Counted from the first letter of the stretch, positions 1-10,812 are shown. The stretch: DNA of 64,000 bases from Tupaia tana (GCA_026018925.1 JAKSZU010000006.1:129347592-129411591); one strand, 5' to 3'. Numbers and translations: made by a program. Notes: generated from the sequence alone by a model not told the origin.

Positions 1-79
1 TCTCTCTTTCTCCCTGTTTCTCTAACAAGTATACACACCCAAGGCAAAAATCTCTAAAATGAATAAATACATAAATAGG
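1..79 (+). mobile_element. tS-1 SINE, 3' end only (cut by window edge)
   Basis: The pyrimidine-rich body, the CACACCC...GGCAAAAATCTCT end and the A-rich AATAAATACATAAATA tail match the 3' end of the tS-1 copies elsewhere in the window. The head lies outside the window. Confidence 0.75.
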
Positions 80-517
80 ATCTATCTAGATCAGCATTTT
101 CAAAATCTGTTTTAATTACATTTTTTCCTAAAACAACTATTAACACTAGATAAATATTGTTTTATTCTTTAAACTAGTTTTATGTGGTTCATAGCACTGT
201 GTGCATTTATCCTTTTTTAATAAAAGAAATAGTGATGGACTTTAAAAAAATTCCAGATTAAACTGTGTGATAACAAGCTTGATTATTCATGTTTGTTTAA
301 GTCACAAAAATTGAAGTTGGTACATGTGTTACATATGCAGTGACAATCACATTAATAACACTGTCTGTGTGCCAGTTATATAGTTAGAATGTTATGATTT
401 TGTCTTGGGATGAATCCAAAATCCGTGTATGTGTATAGGTTTGTTCTCTTTCATTTTCAGGACCTTTTCCAGCATATTTTTGTTGCCTGTCATTATAACT
501 CTTCCAGAAGACATCAC

Positions 518-568
518 ATATGTGTGTGTATGAGTGTGTTTGCGTGCCTGTGTGTGTGTGTTTGTGTG

Positions 569-608
<40 letters not shown>

Positions 609-609
609 C
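518..609. repeat. (TG)n microsatellite, imperfect
   Basis: A TG-repeat tract with interruptions (GTTTGCGTGCC, TTTGTGTGCC), longest pure run about 30 bp, ending in GCGCGC. The apparent reading frames across it are translated dinucleotide repeat and not genes. The flanks 80-517 and 610-1385 hold no repeat or exon that I can name. Confidence 0.9.
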
Positions 610-1385
610 TTGTATTCTTATATGTCTGCACAAATAGAACTCCGTGATGACATGTTCATGGCTTCAGGGTACTGGGACAGAGGCAATTATCTTTCTCTCA
701 TGGTCACTTCATATCAGATGATCTGCTTTAGCTCCAGAATCCTATACTGCTTCCAGGCAAGAAGAACTGGAAGGCAAAAAGGCAAGAGAACAAAGCTAGC
801 CAAGTTTTTCCCCTTTTAGAGAGTTTTCTTGGAGGATTTGGAGAGTGGCTTCTGCTTATTTCTCATTGTTAAGGCCTGGGCCTATACTTTCTGATCTGTA
901 AGGGAGTTGAGGCTGGAAAATGTACTTTCTTAGCTGAGCATGTTGTCCTCTCTACAAAGTTAGGGTTCTGTGACTAAAGAAAAAAAAATAAGATGTATAT
1001 AGTATGTGTAAGTAGTAATCCTTGTCACATAAGACAAGGGATAGTCAGTAGGAAATTGTGAGTTAGAGCGAAGGGGTGAAGTTTTTTAACTACTTATGTA
1101 CTACTATTTGCATCAATGAGCTTGCAACACCTCGGAATACCTACATTTCCACTAAAAGATACCACAGAATTTTAAAACTAAAACAACAGGCATGTTATAA
1201 TTTTACAAACTGACTGTATTTCACAAGATGCTTTTGTAAATATAGCAAAACACCTCCAGGCAGAATGAAATTGAAGATCAAAAATATTTTTTTCTATTTT
1301 GGTCAACTTATCATTTATATTCCTAACTAATTGACTTCCTTTATTAAATTTTCTCCTGGATAAACTGATCGTTATCCTTTTTTTT

Positions 1386-1625
1386 TAAATGTATTTATTT
1401 ACATTCATTCACTATACATCATTACAGCATACAAAATGAGGTTTTTCCATCCAGAATACACTGTATATTGGCTCAATCAAGCACATCAACATATGTGTTA
1501 TTGTCAACAAATAATTTTCCATTTCTTGTTTTCTGTATATTTTGCTTTATTCCCCATTCTTGATTTCCTATCATTCACATCCATGAACACAAGTCTGACT
1601 TTAGGCATAAACCTCAGTGAGTAGA
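1386..1625 (-). mobile_element. LINE-1 3'UTR-like fragment, antisense
   Basis: The segment containing ATCATTACAGCATACAAAATG resembles 54283-54420 in order and spacing. That second copy lies directly beside a recognisable L1 ORF2 fragment, which suggests both are L1 3'-untranslated DNA read in antisense. Assignment rests on this pairwise similarity only. Confidence 0.5.
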
Positions 1626-1629
1626 ATAA

Positions 1630-1860
1630 ACATTATCCTTTAAACAAATATTTATGGAATCCCTTGGCTGGTACCAGGCATAGCACTCATAGAAAACAAG
1701 ACCAACAAGGTTGCTGCCATCCTGAAACTCACTTTCTAGAATGGGAGAAATATAAAAGCAAGTAATGACATAAACAAGATCGTTTTAGATTGCAGTAAGT
1801 GCAGGGAACGGAAATCATTATGGTGAAAGGGTACCAAGGGAAGGGGAAGGTAAGACTGAC
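1630..1860 (-). mobile_element. L2 LINE 3' end, antisense
   Basis: Diverged match to the reverse complement of the L2 3' end: AACAAATATTTATGGAAT, then a CCAGGCATAGCACT-like core, a GAAACTCACTTTCTAGA block and a downstream purine-rich section. An ancient element shared by all mammals. It is followed at 1920-1970 by imperfect GGATGAATGGATA-type simple sequence. Confidence 0.65.
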
Positions 1861-2139
1861 CTCTTGCTTACTCCTAACCCCAACCTGACACAGGGTGGAT
1901 GCTAAGTTTATATAGGTGGTTGTTGGATGAATGGATACTTGGATAGGTGGACAGAAGGATAGGTGGATATGAGTTAGTCATGGCAAGTGTCTCAGAGGTG
2001 TTATTTAAAGTGAAACCTAAGAATAAAAATGAAGCAACAATGCTAATGGGAAAATTCATTCTAGGCAGGGTGAACCACATCTAAGCCTTATAGGATCTAA
2101 TGGTGAGCCAAATTTAATTCTGAAATAAATGCAAAGCCG

Positions 2140-2290
2140 TTAAATGGTCTGCCACTGATTATCTAACATCTGGGGAAACTTAACCTAACCATGATAAAGT
2201 AACTTACCCAGATTCAAGGATATAGTAAGAGTGAAATTGGGGTTCAATTGCAAAAAATTAAACTCCACAGTCTACTCTTGACCACTGTAT
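2140..2290 (-). mobile_element. MIR SINE, antisense partial
   Basis: GGGGAAACT, AAAGTAACTTACCCA, AGTGAAATTGGGGTTCAA and CTCTTGACCACTGTATA follow the order of the reverse complement of the MIR core and head. Strongly diverged. Confidence 0.65.
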
Positions 2291-2374
2291 AAATTTGTAA
2301 AGACTCAGTAAATACACGATGATATGGTAGTAGCTTGAATAATAGGATGGAGACTGTTTAAATCAGCAAATCAA

Positions 2375-2534
2375 CCCAGTTAAAAGATGGGGAAATGAGC
2401 TGAACAACTCTCTAAGGAAGACATACAAACAGCCAAAAATCATATGAAAAAAATGCTCAACATCCCTCATAATAAGGGATATACAGATCAAAACCACAAT
2501 GAGATGCCACCTATCCCATTTCAAAATGGCAAAG

Positions 2535-2572
<38 letters not shown>

Positions 2573-3300
2573 TAAGTGCTGGAAAGGATGTGGTGAAAGG
2601 GGAACTCACCTACCCTGCTGGTGGGAATGTAAATGCATCCAGTCACTGTGGAAAACAATATTGAGGTTCCTCAAATACCTATAAATAGAACTACCATATG
2701 ATCCAGCAATTCTGTTCCTGGGTATCTACCCAAAGGATTGAAGAATACTCAGTTGGAAAAGTGCTTGCACATCTATGTTTATTGCAGTATTATTCACAAT
2801 TGCTAAGACATGGAACCAACCCAAATATCCACAAACAGATGAATGGATTGAAAACGTATGGCACATATACTCTGTGGATTACTCAGCCATAAAGACCCTG
2901 ATATTTGATAGAAAATGGATAGATATGGAAGATTTACTGCTGAGTGAAGCAAGCCAGACTATGAAAGAGAGACATTGTATGTGTCCACTTAACATATACT
3001 GACTGTCCTCACTTTATGGTGGAAACTGAAGGACATAGAAGCATTGAAAATGGTTATGAATTTTAGGGATAATGTGAAAAGAGGATGGTAGAAGGGGGAG
3101 AGTGTAAGAAAAAAAAATTAAGGAGTGAAATAGACTGGCAAGACAATTATGAGATACAGAAATGGATTATTAGCTGTTGATAGTAACATGTTTTGTATCC
3201 TCAACTGGACTGGCATGAATTGTATTCATGCTGAGTATATTCTCATCTTACAAGCTAAGTGATGTATAATGATTAAATATATAAAATTTTAAAAATCAAA
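2375..3300 (+). pseudogene. LINE-1 3' end: ORF2 C-terminus plus 3'UTR
   Basis: Translated pieces match the C-terminal region of L1 ORF2, in order: a segment near ENKCWKGCGERGT, a stretch near CNQPKYPQTDEWI-type sequence, and a terminal MKERHC...PLNIY-like end near 3000. Frames are broken by stops and by a long A-run at 2538-2570. A purine-rich 3'UTR follows to an A-rich end near 3290. This is a 5'-truncated dead copy with no endonuclease or reverse transcriptase domain. The same C-terminus recurs at 5431-6270 (antisense) and 7234-7500. Confidence 0.85.
2538..2570. repeat. Internal A33 run inside L1 ORF2
   Basis: 33 consecutive A bases interrupt the L1 ORF2 segment in a naturally lysine-rich stretch. 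It is not the L1 tail, because ORF2 sequence continues downstream. A local slippage expansion is the simplest explanation. Confidence 0.85.
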
Positions 3301-3354
3301 AAATAAGTAAACAGAAAACCTAAAAATAAGATCTCTGCCAGCTTTAATGGATTA

Positions 3355-3618
3355 CATTTTTAAGACTTTTTTTTTTTTTTTTTTTTTTTTTTGGTAGGGG
3401 GTGCATGCGCTCTTTAGAAAGACAGAGAAACGGAGAGACAGAGAAAGCAAGAAGGGGATGGCCATGCCGCAATCCCTTCTCCTCCATTCTCCTCTCGGGA
3501 TCTTGGGCATGCACACATACACACCCAGTGTGCGTTTAAACCACTGGGTCCGGAACTCAAACCGTGGTCAACTACATGGAAGTCCAGTGATATAGCCATT
3601 ATGCCCCATTTTTAAGAC
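3355..3618 (-). mobile_element. tS-1 SINE with target-site duplication
   Basis: A full-length antisense copy: T30 tract (reverse of the A-tail), body with CTCCTCCATTCTCCTCTCGG, and head ending near 3606. Flanked by the perfect 12-bp duplication CATTTTTAAGAC (3355-3366 and 3607-3618), proving retroposition by target-primed reverse transcription. Confidence 0.92.
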
Positions 3619-3619
3619 A

Positions 3620-4110
3620 TTTTTCTGATAGTGACTGATGAATTGAAAGTCTACCTAGTCTTTGAGAGCCTCCTTTGACCATCTTTCTCTTTTAATGCCA
3701 AATCGTCTTTGTGTAATAAATTATGAACTGGATTGTTCCAAGGGGTTTAGTTTACAGTTCTAATGAATTCTGAATATATGGAACTTGCAAAAAAAATATG
3801 GAGCAAAAATAGTTTGAAAGAGGAAAGACATCATAAACTTAAGCTGGGCTTTTCAGGTTGGCTGTGGTTTTAAAGTTGTGACTATACCTTGCATAATTCA
3901 TTGATTCTGAAAAATCAAATTAGCCATCTTCTAGGAATATTATTATCCTGGACATTTGGGGCAAACTCAGTAACCATAAATAACATAAGAATATTCTCTC
4001 CACTATGACAGCTTCTAAAAAAAAAAGAATAAATGTAGGCTAACAGAAAAATTATCTGAATTCTTCTACACACAGATAATAAATTTCAATTTTCAAATGT
4101 GACTTTAAAA
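3620..4110. other. Unassigned unique sequence
   Basis: AT-rich, no open frame of note, no repeat recognised. Confidence 0.5.
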
Positions 4111-4111
4111 C

Positions 4112-4438
4112 TTTTTTAAAGAGGGTTTTGCCTTAGTGTGTGAGCACTTGGTGAGCAGAGAGAATGACAAACAGAAGGAAAATGAGAAATTCCCCCTAGG
4201 GGGAATGGCCATGCCATCATCCCTTCTTCTCCAGCCTCCTCCTAGGATCTTGGGCATGCGCACACAGTGCCCGGTGTGATTTTCAATCCGTCAGATCTAG
4301 GACTCATCTGGAGGCTTAGCTGTGGAATGATTTCTCACTTTTCCTCTCAGGGGAGTGATTTCTCACTTTTCCTCTCGCTGTCTCTCTCTGGCAAGCGTAC
4401 ACACCCTATCACAAAAACTTAAAAAATAATAATAATAA
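4112..4438. mobile_element. Two SINE pieces joined head to head
   Basis: 4112-4320 is an antisense tS-1-like copy (GTTTTGCC start, GGATCTTGGGCATGCGC core). From 4328 the sequence switches to the sense-strand 3' half of the same type of element (CTCTGGCAAGCGTACACACCC then an AATAAT tail). A unit of about 28 bp containing TGATTTCTCACTTTTCCTCT is repeated at 4328 and 4356. The second piece lacks a head. Confidence 0.75.
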
Positions 4439-4439
4439 T

Positions 4440-5134
4440 CCAGAGACTTTTTATTTAGCTATATAATCAAATAAGCCAAACCCCACCACTGTATATTATT
4501 GATTAAAATTGACAAGGTCAGTATAAATTAATGTATCAATAAAGTATCACCTTGTACAAACTAAATAATGTTGTTTTTAATAGCCTTTGTTAGCTATTTG
4601 TCTATTTCCTTGTGTTTCTTCTCTTCAGATTTTTTTTTTTAGGTTTTTCCTTTCTCTCTCTCTAAAGAATATGTATTTTCTTTAATTCAGGCTCTGGTAC
4701 CTAGTAGTTATTTTAAAAAGGAAAATTTAAAAAGTGAATAATTCTCTAAGCTCTGTTTAAGAACAGAGACAATGAATTGCCTGGTGATAATTTTTGCACC
4801 TGTAATTCTACCCCATTAGTTAATGAAATATGAGCAATTTCAGGTCATATTCTACCTCTTTCTGTGTCCTCTTTCTCTTTGTCTTTCCCTTCATTTCATC
4901 TTACTTTTCCATTTTTTTTCTTCATACCCAAATGATCTATGTACTATTTTTTAAAAGGAATATATTTTCAAGAAAACTATTTTTTCTGCAAAAAGGACAT
5001 TTGTTTTAGTATAAACAAACTCATAATATTATTTTCAACATTAAAATGGATAATCAAGCCATGACAAAGAGTTGGATGACCAAGTAAAATTTGGGAACAT
5101 GGCTATATTCTTCCTAAAATCTAATCTAAAAGGT
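4440..5134. other. Unassigned unique sequence
   Basis: AT-rich with short T-runs. No repeat or exon that I can support. Confidence 0.5.
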
Positions 5135-5147
5135 TATCTTCAGGTTT
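5135..5147. repeat. Target-site duplication of inverted L1, left copy
   Basis: TATCTTCAGGTTT, identical to 6829-6841. Confidence 0.9.
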
Positions 5148-6476
5148 TTTTTCCACATTATTTATTATTATTATTATTATTATTATTTGTATATACTTTC
5201 AATCATATTGTTTGGCTTACAATGAGACCATTTCGATATGTGAACATTTCTCCCCATACCCATTGATCGAAATATCTTCAACAGATAACACCACACCTCC
5301 CCATTCCGTCAATGCTCTACCTCTGTATCCCTTCTCCAAATGTCTTTCGTTAGGCCCCACTCCTCCACATACACCTCATCTGACATTCACACCCATCTCT
5401 TGTGTTTGTTCAACTGTTAGTCAATCAGTTTCAGTCATAGAATGCAGACAAACGGTATATGTTAAGTGGGGACATACAATGTCTCTCCTTCATAGCCTGG
5501 CTTGCCTCACTCAGCAGTACATCTTCCATATTCTTCCACTTTCTGTCAAAAACCAGGGCTCTGTTGGTTTTTATGGCTGAGTAGTATTCCATAGAGTGTA
5601 CGTGCCACACTTTTTCAATCCATTCCTCCATACGGGGGCATTTGGGTTGGTTCCATGACTTAGCAATTGTGAATAGTGCCACAATAAACATCGATGTGCA
5701 AGCACTTTTCCAATGAAGAATTCTTCTGTCCTTTGGGTAGATACCGAGGAGTGGGATCCCCGGATCATATGGCAGATATATCTGTAGATTTTTGAGGAAT
5801 CTCCAAATTATTCTCCACAGTGGTTGGACCAATCTACATTCCCACCAGTAGTGTAAAAGAGTTCCCCTTTCACCACACCCCCGCCAACACTTATCATTTT
5901 TTGTTTTTTTAACATTAGACATTCTGACTGGGGTTAGGTGGTACCTCATTGTTGTTTTTATCTGCATTTCCCTTACGATGAGGGAGGTTGAACATTTTTT
6001 CATATGCCTTTTGGCCATTCGTATGTCATCTTTAGAGAGTGTTTTTTTCATCTCCTTCTCCCATCTTTTAATAGGGTTGATCATCTTTTTTCCAAACAGC
6101 TTTTTTAGTTCCTTGTGTATTCTGGTTATCAGTCCCTTATCTGATGCAAAATTTACAAAAATATTTTCCCATTCTGAGGACTGTTGATTCACACTAATTA
6201 CTGTGTCTTTGGTCATGCAGAAACTTCTTAGTCTGATGTAATCCCATTTGTCTATTTTGGGGATGATCAACTCTGCTTTGAGGGTCTTCTTTAAGAAGTC
6301 TTTCCCTACACCAATGTCTCCCAGAGTTTCCCCAGTCTTTTCCAGGAGCAGCTTTATAGTTTGAGGTCTTAGATTTAGATCCTTGATCTACCTTGACTTG
6401 ATTTTTGTCAAAGGAGAGAGGTAGGGGTTCAGATTCATCTTTCTGCAAGTGGAAGTCCAATTTTTCCATCACCACT
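5148..6476 (-). pseudogene. LINE-1 3' part: ORF2 C-terminal third and 3'UTR (antisense)
   Basis: On the minus strand, 6270 down to 5431 is one uninterrupted 279-codon frame matching the L1 ORF2 C-terminal region (KIDKWDYIRLRSFC, the CWRGCGERGT cysteine block, and an MKERHC...NIY-like end). Weaker frame-shifted ORF2 similarity continues up to 6476. The 3'UTR runs down to a TTA-repeat at 5160-5189, the reverse complement of an AAT-type tail. The long open frame suggests a fairly recent insertion. Reverse transcriptase and endonuclease are not in this segment. It is the 3' half of the twin-primed insertion 5148-6828. Confidence 0.9.
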
Positions 6477-6489
6477 TGCTGAAGAGGCT

Positions 6490-6828
6490 TTCATTTTCCC
6501 TCGCCAACGCAATCAGAAAAAAGGAAAAAATAAAGGGCATTCGAATAGGAAAAGAAGAGGTGAAACTCTCTCTATTTGCAGATGACATGATTGTATACCT
6601 AGAGGACCCAATGGTCTCCATGGAAAATTACTGGAAGTAATACATGATTACAGTAAAGTTTCAGGATATAAAATCAACATACATAAATCGATAGCATTTC
6701 TATATACGAATAACAGGCAGACTGAGATAGAACTGAAAAAAGTTATTCCGTTTACCATAGCCACTAAAAGTATAAGATATTTAGGAATAAATGTAACCAA
6801 AGAAGTTAAAGACCTCCGCAAGGAAAAC
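6490..6828 (+). pseudogene. LINE-1 5' part, inverted: reverse-transcriptase palm fragment
   Basis: The plus-strand translation begins near [17 protein letters not shown] and contains [13 protein letters not shown], with the FADD catalytic motif of L1-type reverse transcriptase. Frame-broken similarity follows through a [13 protein letters not shown]-like stretch. It lies in the opposite orientation to 5148-6476, the geometry expected when the 5' part of the cDNA is primed from the second strand. Confidence 0.9.
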
Positions 6829-6841
6829 TATCTTCAGGTTT
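6829..6841. repeat. Target-site duplication of inverted L1, right copy
   Basis: TATCTTCAGGTTT, identical to 5135-5147. It brackets both L1 halves, so they arrived in one event. Confidence 0.9.
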
Positions 6842-7215
6842 ATATAGCCAATAATTTTAGGAACTTTGAAGAAGCTGAAGACAAAATGCACATGTCTTAT
6901 TAAAATCTATTAATCGTAGGAAGTGGAACTGAAGCGGTTCTGGTAATACCACTCTCAGAGGAAGAAAAAACCCAAGGGGCATGTAATGGGGCTGGCATAT
7001 ATTGTTCACTGTCACTTATTCAATTTATTCTTTTCCTCAGAAAATCCCAAAGCGAACCTAGTGGAGGATCAGGGAGTAGCACTGAACATGTTTGAAATTT
7101 TGTCTCTGTGCTGAAGTATTTTTTGGCCCTGATGCAAAATATGGCTGAGCATCGAATGAAATACATGAAAAATTTTGCAAAAAGTACTTTTGGAAAACTG
7201 TTATTTCACAAGAAG
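6842..7215. other. Unassigned unique sequence
   Basis: Flank between two L1 insertions. No feature recognised. Confidence 0.5.
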
Positions 7216-7787
7216 AAAAAATTGTATAAAAGGGCTTGCACATTGATGTTTATTGTGGCACTGTTCACAATTGCTAAGTCATGGAAACAACCCAAATGCT
7301 GACAAACAGATGAATGGATAGGAAAAATGTGGCACATATGCTCAATGGAATACTACTCAGCCATAAAAAACAAAGCCCTGGCTTTTGACAGGAAGTGGAT
7401 GAATATGGAAGATTTACTGCTAAGTGAAGCAAGCCAGGCTATGAAGGAGAGGCATTGTATGTCCCCACTTAATATATGCCAAGGGTCCGCACTCTATGAC
7501 TGAAACTAATTGACTAAAGGATATAGAAACACAGTATATAGATGTAAACTCCAGATATAGTGTGTGTGAAAGAGGAGGGTCTGAGGAAGGACATTTAGAA
7601 GAAAAATAGAGAGGCAAAGCATTAATGACACAAAGAAATGTGGTATTATCCGTTGAAGATATTTTGTAATTTTATCAACTGAACTAGGGAGAAATGTTCA
7701 CCTGTTGAAATATCCATTTTGTAAGCCAAATAATAATGTGATTGAATGTATAAAAGAAAATGGAATGAAAAAAAATTGTATAAAAGG
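7216..7787 (+). mobile_element. Short 5'-truncated LINE-1 with 18-bp target-site duplication
   Basis: The insert 7234-7769 starts inside the ORF2 C-terminus (LMFIVALFTIAKSWKQPKC-like) and carries the 3'UTR to an A-rich end. The perfect duplication AAAAAATTGTATAAAAGG lies at 7216-7233 and 7770-7787. Stops and deletions break the ORF2 frame. Confidence 0.9.
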
Positions 7788-7851
7788 ATTTTATGTCATT
7801 TTTAAGACCTAAATCTTGCATTATTTAGTTTTTTTATTTTAAAGTCACATT

Positions 7852-8136
7852 GATTATTGATTTTTTTTTTTTGAGAGCTTTTTGCTATAGGGCACATGCA
7901 CTCACCAGAAAGACAAAGAGAGACAGAGAGACAGAAAGCGAGAAATCACCCCTCAGGGAGGATGACCAACCCACAGTCCCTTCTCCTCCATTCTCCTCTT
8001 GGAATCTTGGGCACGAATGCACATGCGCCCGGTGTGAGTTTAAGACACTGGGTCCAGAGTCGAACTGCGGTAGACTACATGGGAGTCCAGTGACATAGTC
8101 ATTATGTCAACTGCTGGTCCCAGATTATTGATTTTT
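7852..8136 (-). mobile_element. tS-1 SINE, antisense, with duplication
   Basis: T-run, GCTATAGGGCACATGCACTC core, and head ending AACTGCTGGTCCC at 8120. GATTATTGATTTTT occurs on both sides (7852 onward and 8123 onward). Confidence 0.9.
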
Positions 8137-8198
8137 TTAAGACAGTTTCTAAAAAGAATGGTTTAAGTAGAGAGTGCTCCTCTGATTTAGTTAGTTTT

Positions 8199-8443
8199 GT
8201 TACTGTATGGAACAGATTCAAAGCTTGGCTCAGCTGTGGTGAAGCAGGGCACCACTGTGTGGTACTGGAGCCTTATCAGGCTACCTGGGAGTCTGAGCCC
8301 AATAACCTGAACAGGTGGGAAGCCCTTACTCAGACCTGTGATTATGCCTGGAGGGCTGGAGGGAGCTTTGCAGCATGGCCAGACTCTGCTGTAACTCTCT
8401 TTCTCTCTCTCATGTAATAAAGAAATAAACTTTAAAAAGAAAA
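8199..8443 (+). mobile_element. tS-4 SINE
   Basis: Diverged body ending CTCTCATGTAATAAAGAAATAAACTTTAAAAAG. The tail is shared with 13640-13692, 25720-25785 and, reversed, 44694-44730. Confidence 0.65.
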
Positions 8444-8444
8444 T

Positions 8445-8957
8445 AAAGATGAAGGGAGAGTGCATGTGTGTATGTGAATGGGTGTGTGCACGCATGTACT
8501 TGTGTGCGTTTCATAGTCTGCATGTGTAAACTCTTTGAGGATCAAAGTAATACTACACTTTCAGCATGCATTATGAATTTTAAAGCTACCATCTAAGACA
8601 TTGTATGTTGCTTACAACAAATGCAATGTATCAACATGTTTGCTAAAGGAAAAGAAAAAAACGTGAACCTATCCAAATGCAGGGCCTCATAAATCTTGTT
8701 GAGTTAAAGCCACAAGTGAGGCTTTGTCTGGATTTCATTATTTTTTCTAGGATTTTCAATTTTTTTTCCTTCTAAGAAAAGAGATCAATTTTATAGATTA
8801 GTTTTGTAAAATTGCCCTGGTAGGTTTGACAGACTCTTAATAATTTTCTGAGGAAAATAACTTTGAATGAGGCCTTTCATGAGACATTATATAAATGAAA
8901 TATATATATAGGGGAATCGAGAAATATTACCATGATCCAGTCTAAAAACAGCAGGTG
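8445..8957. other. Unassigned unique sequence with short GT-rich part
   Basis: 8460-8510 is GT-rich (ATGTGTGTATGTGAATGGGTG). The remainder shows nothing recognised. Confidence 0.5.
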
Positions 8958-9222
8958 AAGAGCTAGATATAGGGAACCAGCAGTTAGCGTAATGGCTATG
9001 TCGCTGGACTCCCACGTAGTCGACCGCGGTTCGCGTCCCGGATCCGGTGACTTAGAACTCACACCGGGCGCGTGTGCGTGCGTGCCCAGGATCCCGAGAG
9101 GAAAATGGAGGAGAAGGGATTGCGGCGTGACCATCCCCCCTGGGGAGTGATTTCTCGCTTTCTATCTCTATATCTCTCTCTGTCTGGCTGGTGAGCGCAC
9201 GTGCCCTATAGTGAAAACCTCT

Positions 9223-9265
<43 letters not shown>

Positions 9266-9273
9266 TAGATATA
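8958..9273 (+). mobile_element. tS-1 SINE, young, with 14-bp duplication
   Basis: The element starts GGGAACCAGCAGTTAGCG at 8972. An RNA polymerase III box A-like TAGCGTAATGG is followed by a box B-like GGTTCGCGTCC. CpG sites are largely intact and the A-tail is about 40 bases. AAGAGCTAGATATA is duplicated at 8958-8971 and 9260-9273. Confidence 0.95.
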
Positions 9274-9297
9274 ATAAATGAGGGCTTTTATTTATTT

Positions 9298-9563
9298 ATT
9301 TATTTTTTTGGAGAGGTTTTTCGCTATAGGGCGCGTGCGCTCGCCAGACAGACAGAGAGAGACATAGAGACAGAAAGCGAGAAATCACCCCCCAGGGGGG
9401 ATGGTCACGCCGCAATCCCTTCTCCTCCATTCTCCTCTCGGGATCTTGGGCACGCACGCACACGCGCCGGCGTGAGTTGTAAGCCACCGGGTCCGGGACG
9501 CGAACCGCGGTCGACTACGTGGGAGTCCAGCGACATAGCCATTACGCTAACTGCTGGTTCCCT
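9298..9563 (-). mobile_element. tS-1 SINE, young, antisense; pairs with 8972-9259
   Basis: GAGAGGTTTTTCGCTATAGG through AACTGCTGGTTCCC, with most CpGs intact. It is nearly the reverse complement of the neighbouring copy about 45 bp away, so the pair makes a long inverted repeat. The apparent 127-codon frame here is SINE sequence. Confidence 0.93.
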
Positions 9564-9574
9564 ATTTTTTTTAA

Positions 9575-10397
9575 TCTTTCCTCTTTTTTTTTAAATTTCA
9601 TAATCAGATGCCCAACTTGGCAGGAATAAAACAAGAGGTAGTTTAACAAACCATAAAAATACAGATTTGTAGTTATGGTTAATGGTGCTCGAATGTTTGG
9701 GGGTCTCACCTCAAGTAAAGTTCATAGCGTTAATGAATTAGAGCCATAATGCCTGTTTAAATATTTCATAAGAAAAGTCCATTTTGTTTGGTCTGTTGAA
9801 AACAAAAAAAGGTTTTTTATTGTGGTTATTTTAGGAATATTTGCATAGAACTTTTTGTTTGTTTGTTTTTCTTTGTTTTGTTTTGTCTTAGGCCTATCGG
9901 TTGCTTTGGGAATTTGATTGTGTTTCCAGCCAATAAATGATACAGCTGGAGGTGCAAGGCCTTTGCATAGTGAACAGACTCTCATCGCTTTTGCTCCAGC
10001 TGAAATTTTTACACATTTTCATTTGGGACTTTCAGCCCTTTGCTCTTTTTTATGCCTCAGGACACTTAAGCTATTCAGGCCTCTCATCACCAAGGGGACC
10101 CAGTAATATTAAACTTTGAACTTCCCAATTGTTATGAAGAAAATCAATCTGAATCTGATTCAGTAGACTCCATAGTCATGCACATGTGTTATGTGTTACT
10201 CTGAGTAATAATGCATGAAGTTTTGTTTTAATTATAACTTTGATCAAATTTTGTAAATTATGTGTTGGCGTAGTTGAGGAATAGGTTTTTCCTATTCTAA
10301 TTTAATAACAAGTAACCACTCATATCATCTAAATTATACTTTTCTCAAAGAATTAGAAGGCAATAATACCTGAATACTATTATACAAATATTAATAG
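9575..10397. other. Unassigned; possible conserved stretch near 9890-10100
   Basis: Unique sequence with a (GTTT)n-like patch at 9855-9885. 9890-10100 has more balanced composition than its surroundings and contains CCTTTGCATAGTGAACAG. No coding frame can be supported. Confidence 0.35.
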
Positions 10398-10660
10398 TGA
10401 TAAAAATAATAGCTAACATTTAATGGATCCTTACTATGCATTAGATACAATACTAAGCCTTTTTAATAGGACACATTTAACACCCATAAGTTAGATGCTA
10501 TTGTTATCTAAATTCTTGAGACATGGAAATTGAGGCACAAAGACATTAAATAACTTGTTCAAGATCATGTACAGTAAGATTGAACACCATGTCAGAGACA
10601 GGAGTTGAACCTGTCAATCTGGCCTCTAGCACTTACATGCATAACCACTGTGCTGTACTT
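10398..10660 (-). mobile_element. MIR SINE, antisense, nearly full length
   Basis: AGCTAACATTTAATGGATCC, ATGGAAATTGAGGCACAAAG, AATAACTTGTTCAAGATCA, GGAGTTGAACCTG and ATGCATAACCACTGTGCTGTA match the reverse complement of MIR along its length. Confidence 0.85.
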
Positions 10661-10724
10661 TATTAATGATTTACAATGTACTTCAATATCCTATGATGGA
10701 GCCTCTGGATTGGCAATTTCAACA

Positions 10725-10812
10725 ATTTGTTATGCTTACATAGAGCCTAGCAGTAGCCGTATAGACGTGATAAATATTTGTTAAAAGAACGTTTGAATGA
10801 GAGAGTGGGTGA
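10725..10812 (+). mobile_element. L2 LINE 3' terminus
   Basis: GAGCCTAGCAGTAGCCGTATAG...GATAAATATTTGTTAAAAGAACGTTTGAATG matches the terminal L2 motif (GCCTGGCACATAGTAGG...AATAAATATTTGTTGAATGAA). Confidence 0.6.

Noticed and set aside
518-819. 99-codon cysteine/valine-rich frame
   Set aside because: Translated (TG)n microsatellite.
5431-6270. 279-codon minus-strand frame as a functional gene
   Set aside because: It is the C-terminal part of LINE-1 ORF2 in a 5'-truncated inverted copy, lacking endonuclease and intact reverse transcriptase.
9060-9500. CpG island or promoter
   Set aside because: The CpG cluster lies entirely inside two young tS-1 copies.
9211-9594. 127-codon open frame on the plus strand
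   Set aside because: It starts in the A-tail of one SINE and runs through an antisense tS-1. The same peptide pattern (SPPRGDGHAAIPSPPFSSRDLGHARTRA-like) recurs at many SINE copies.
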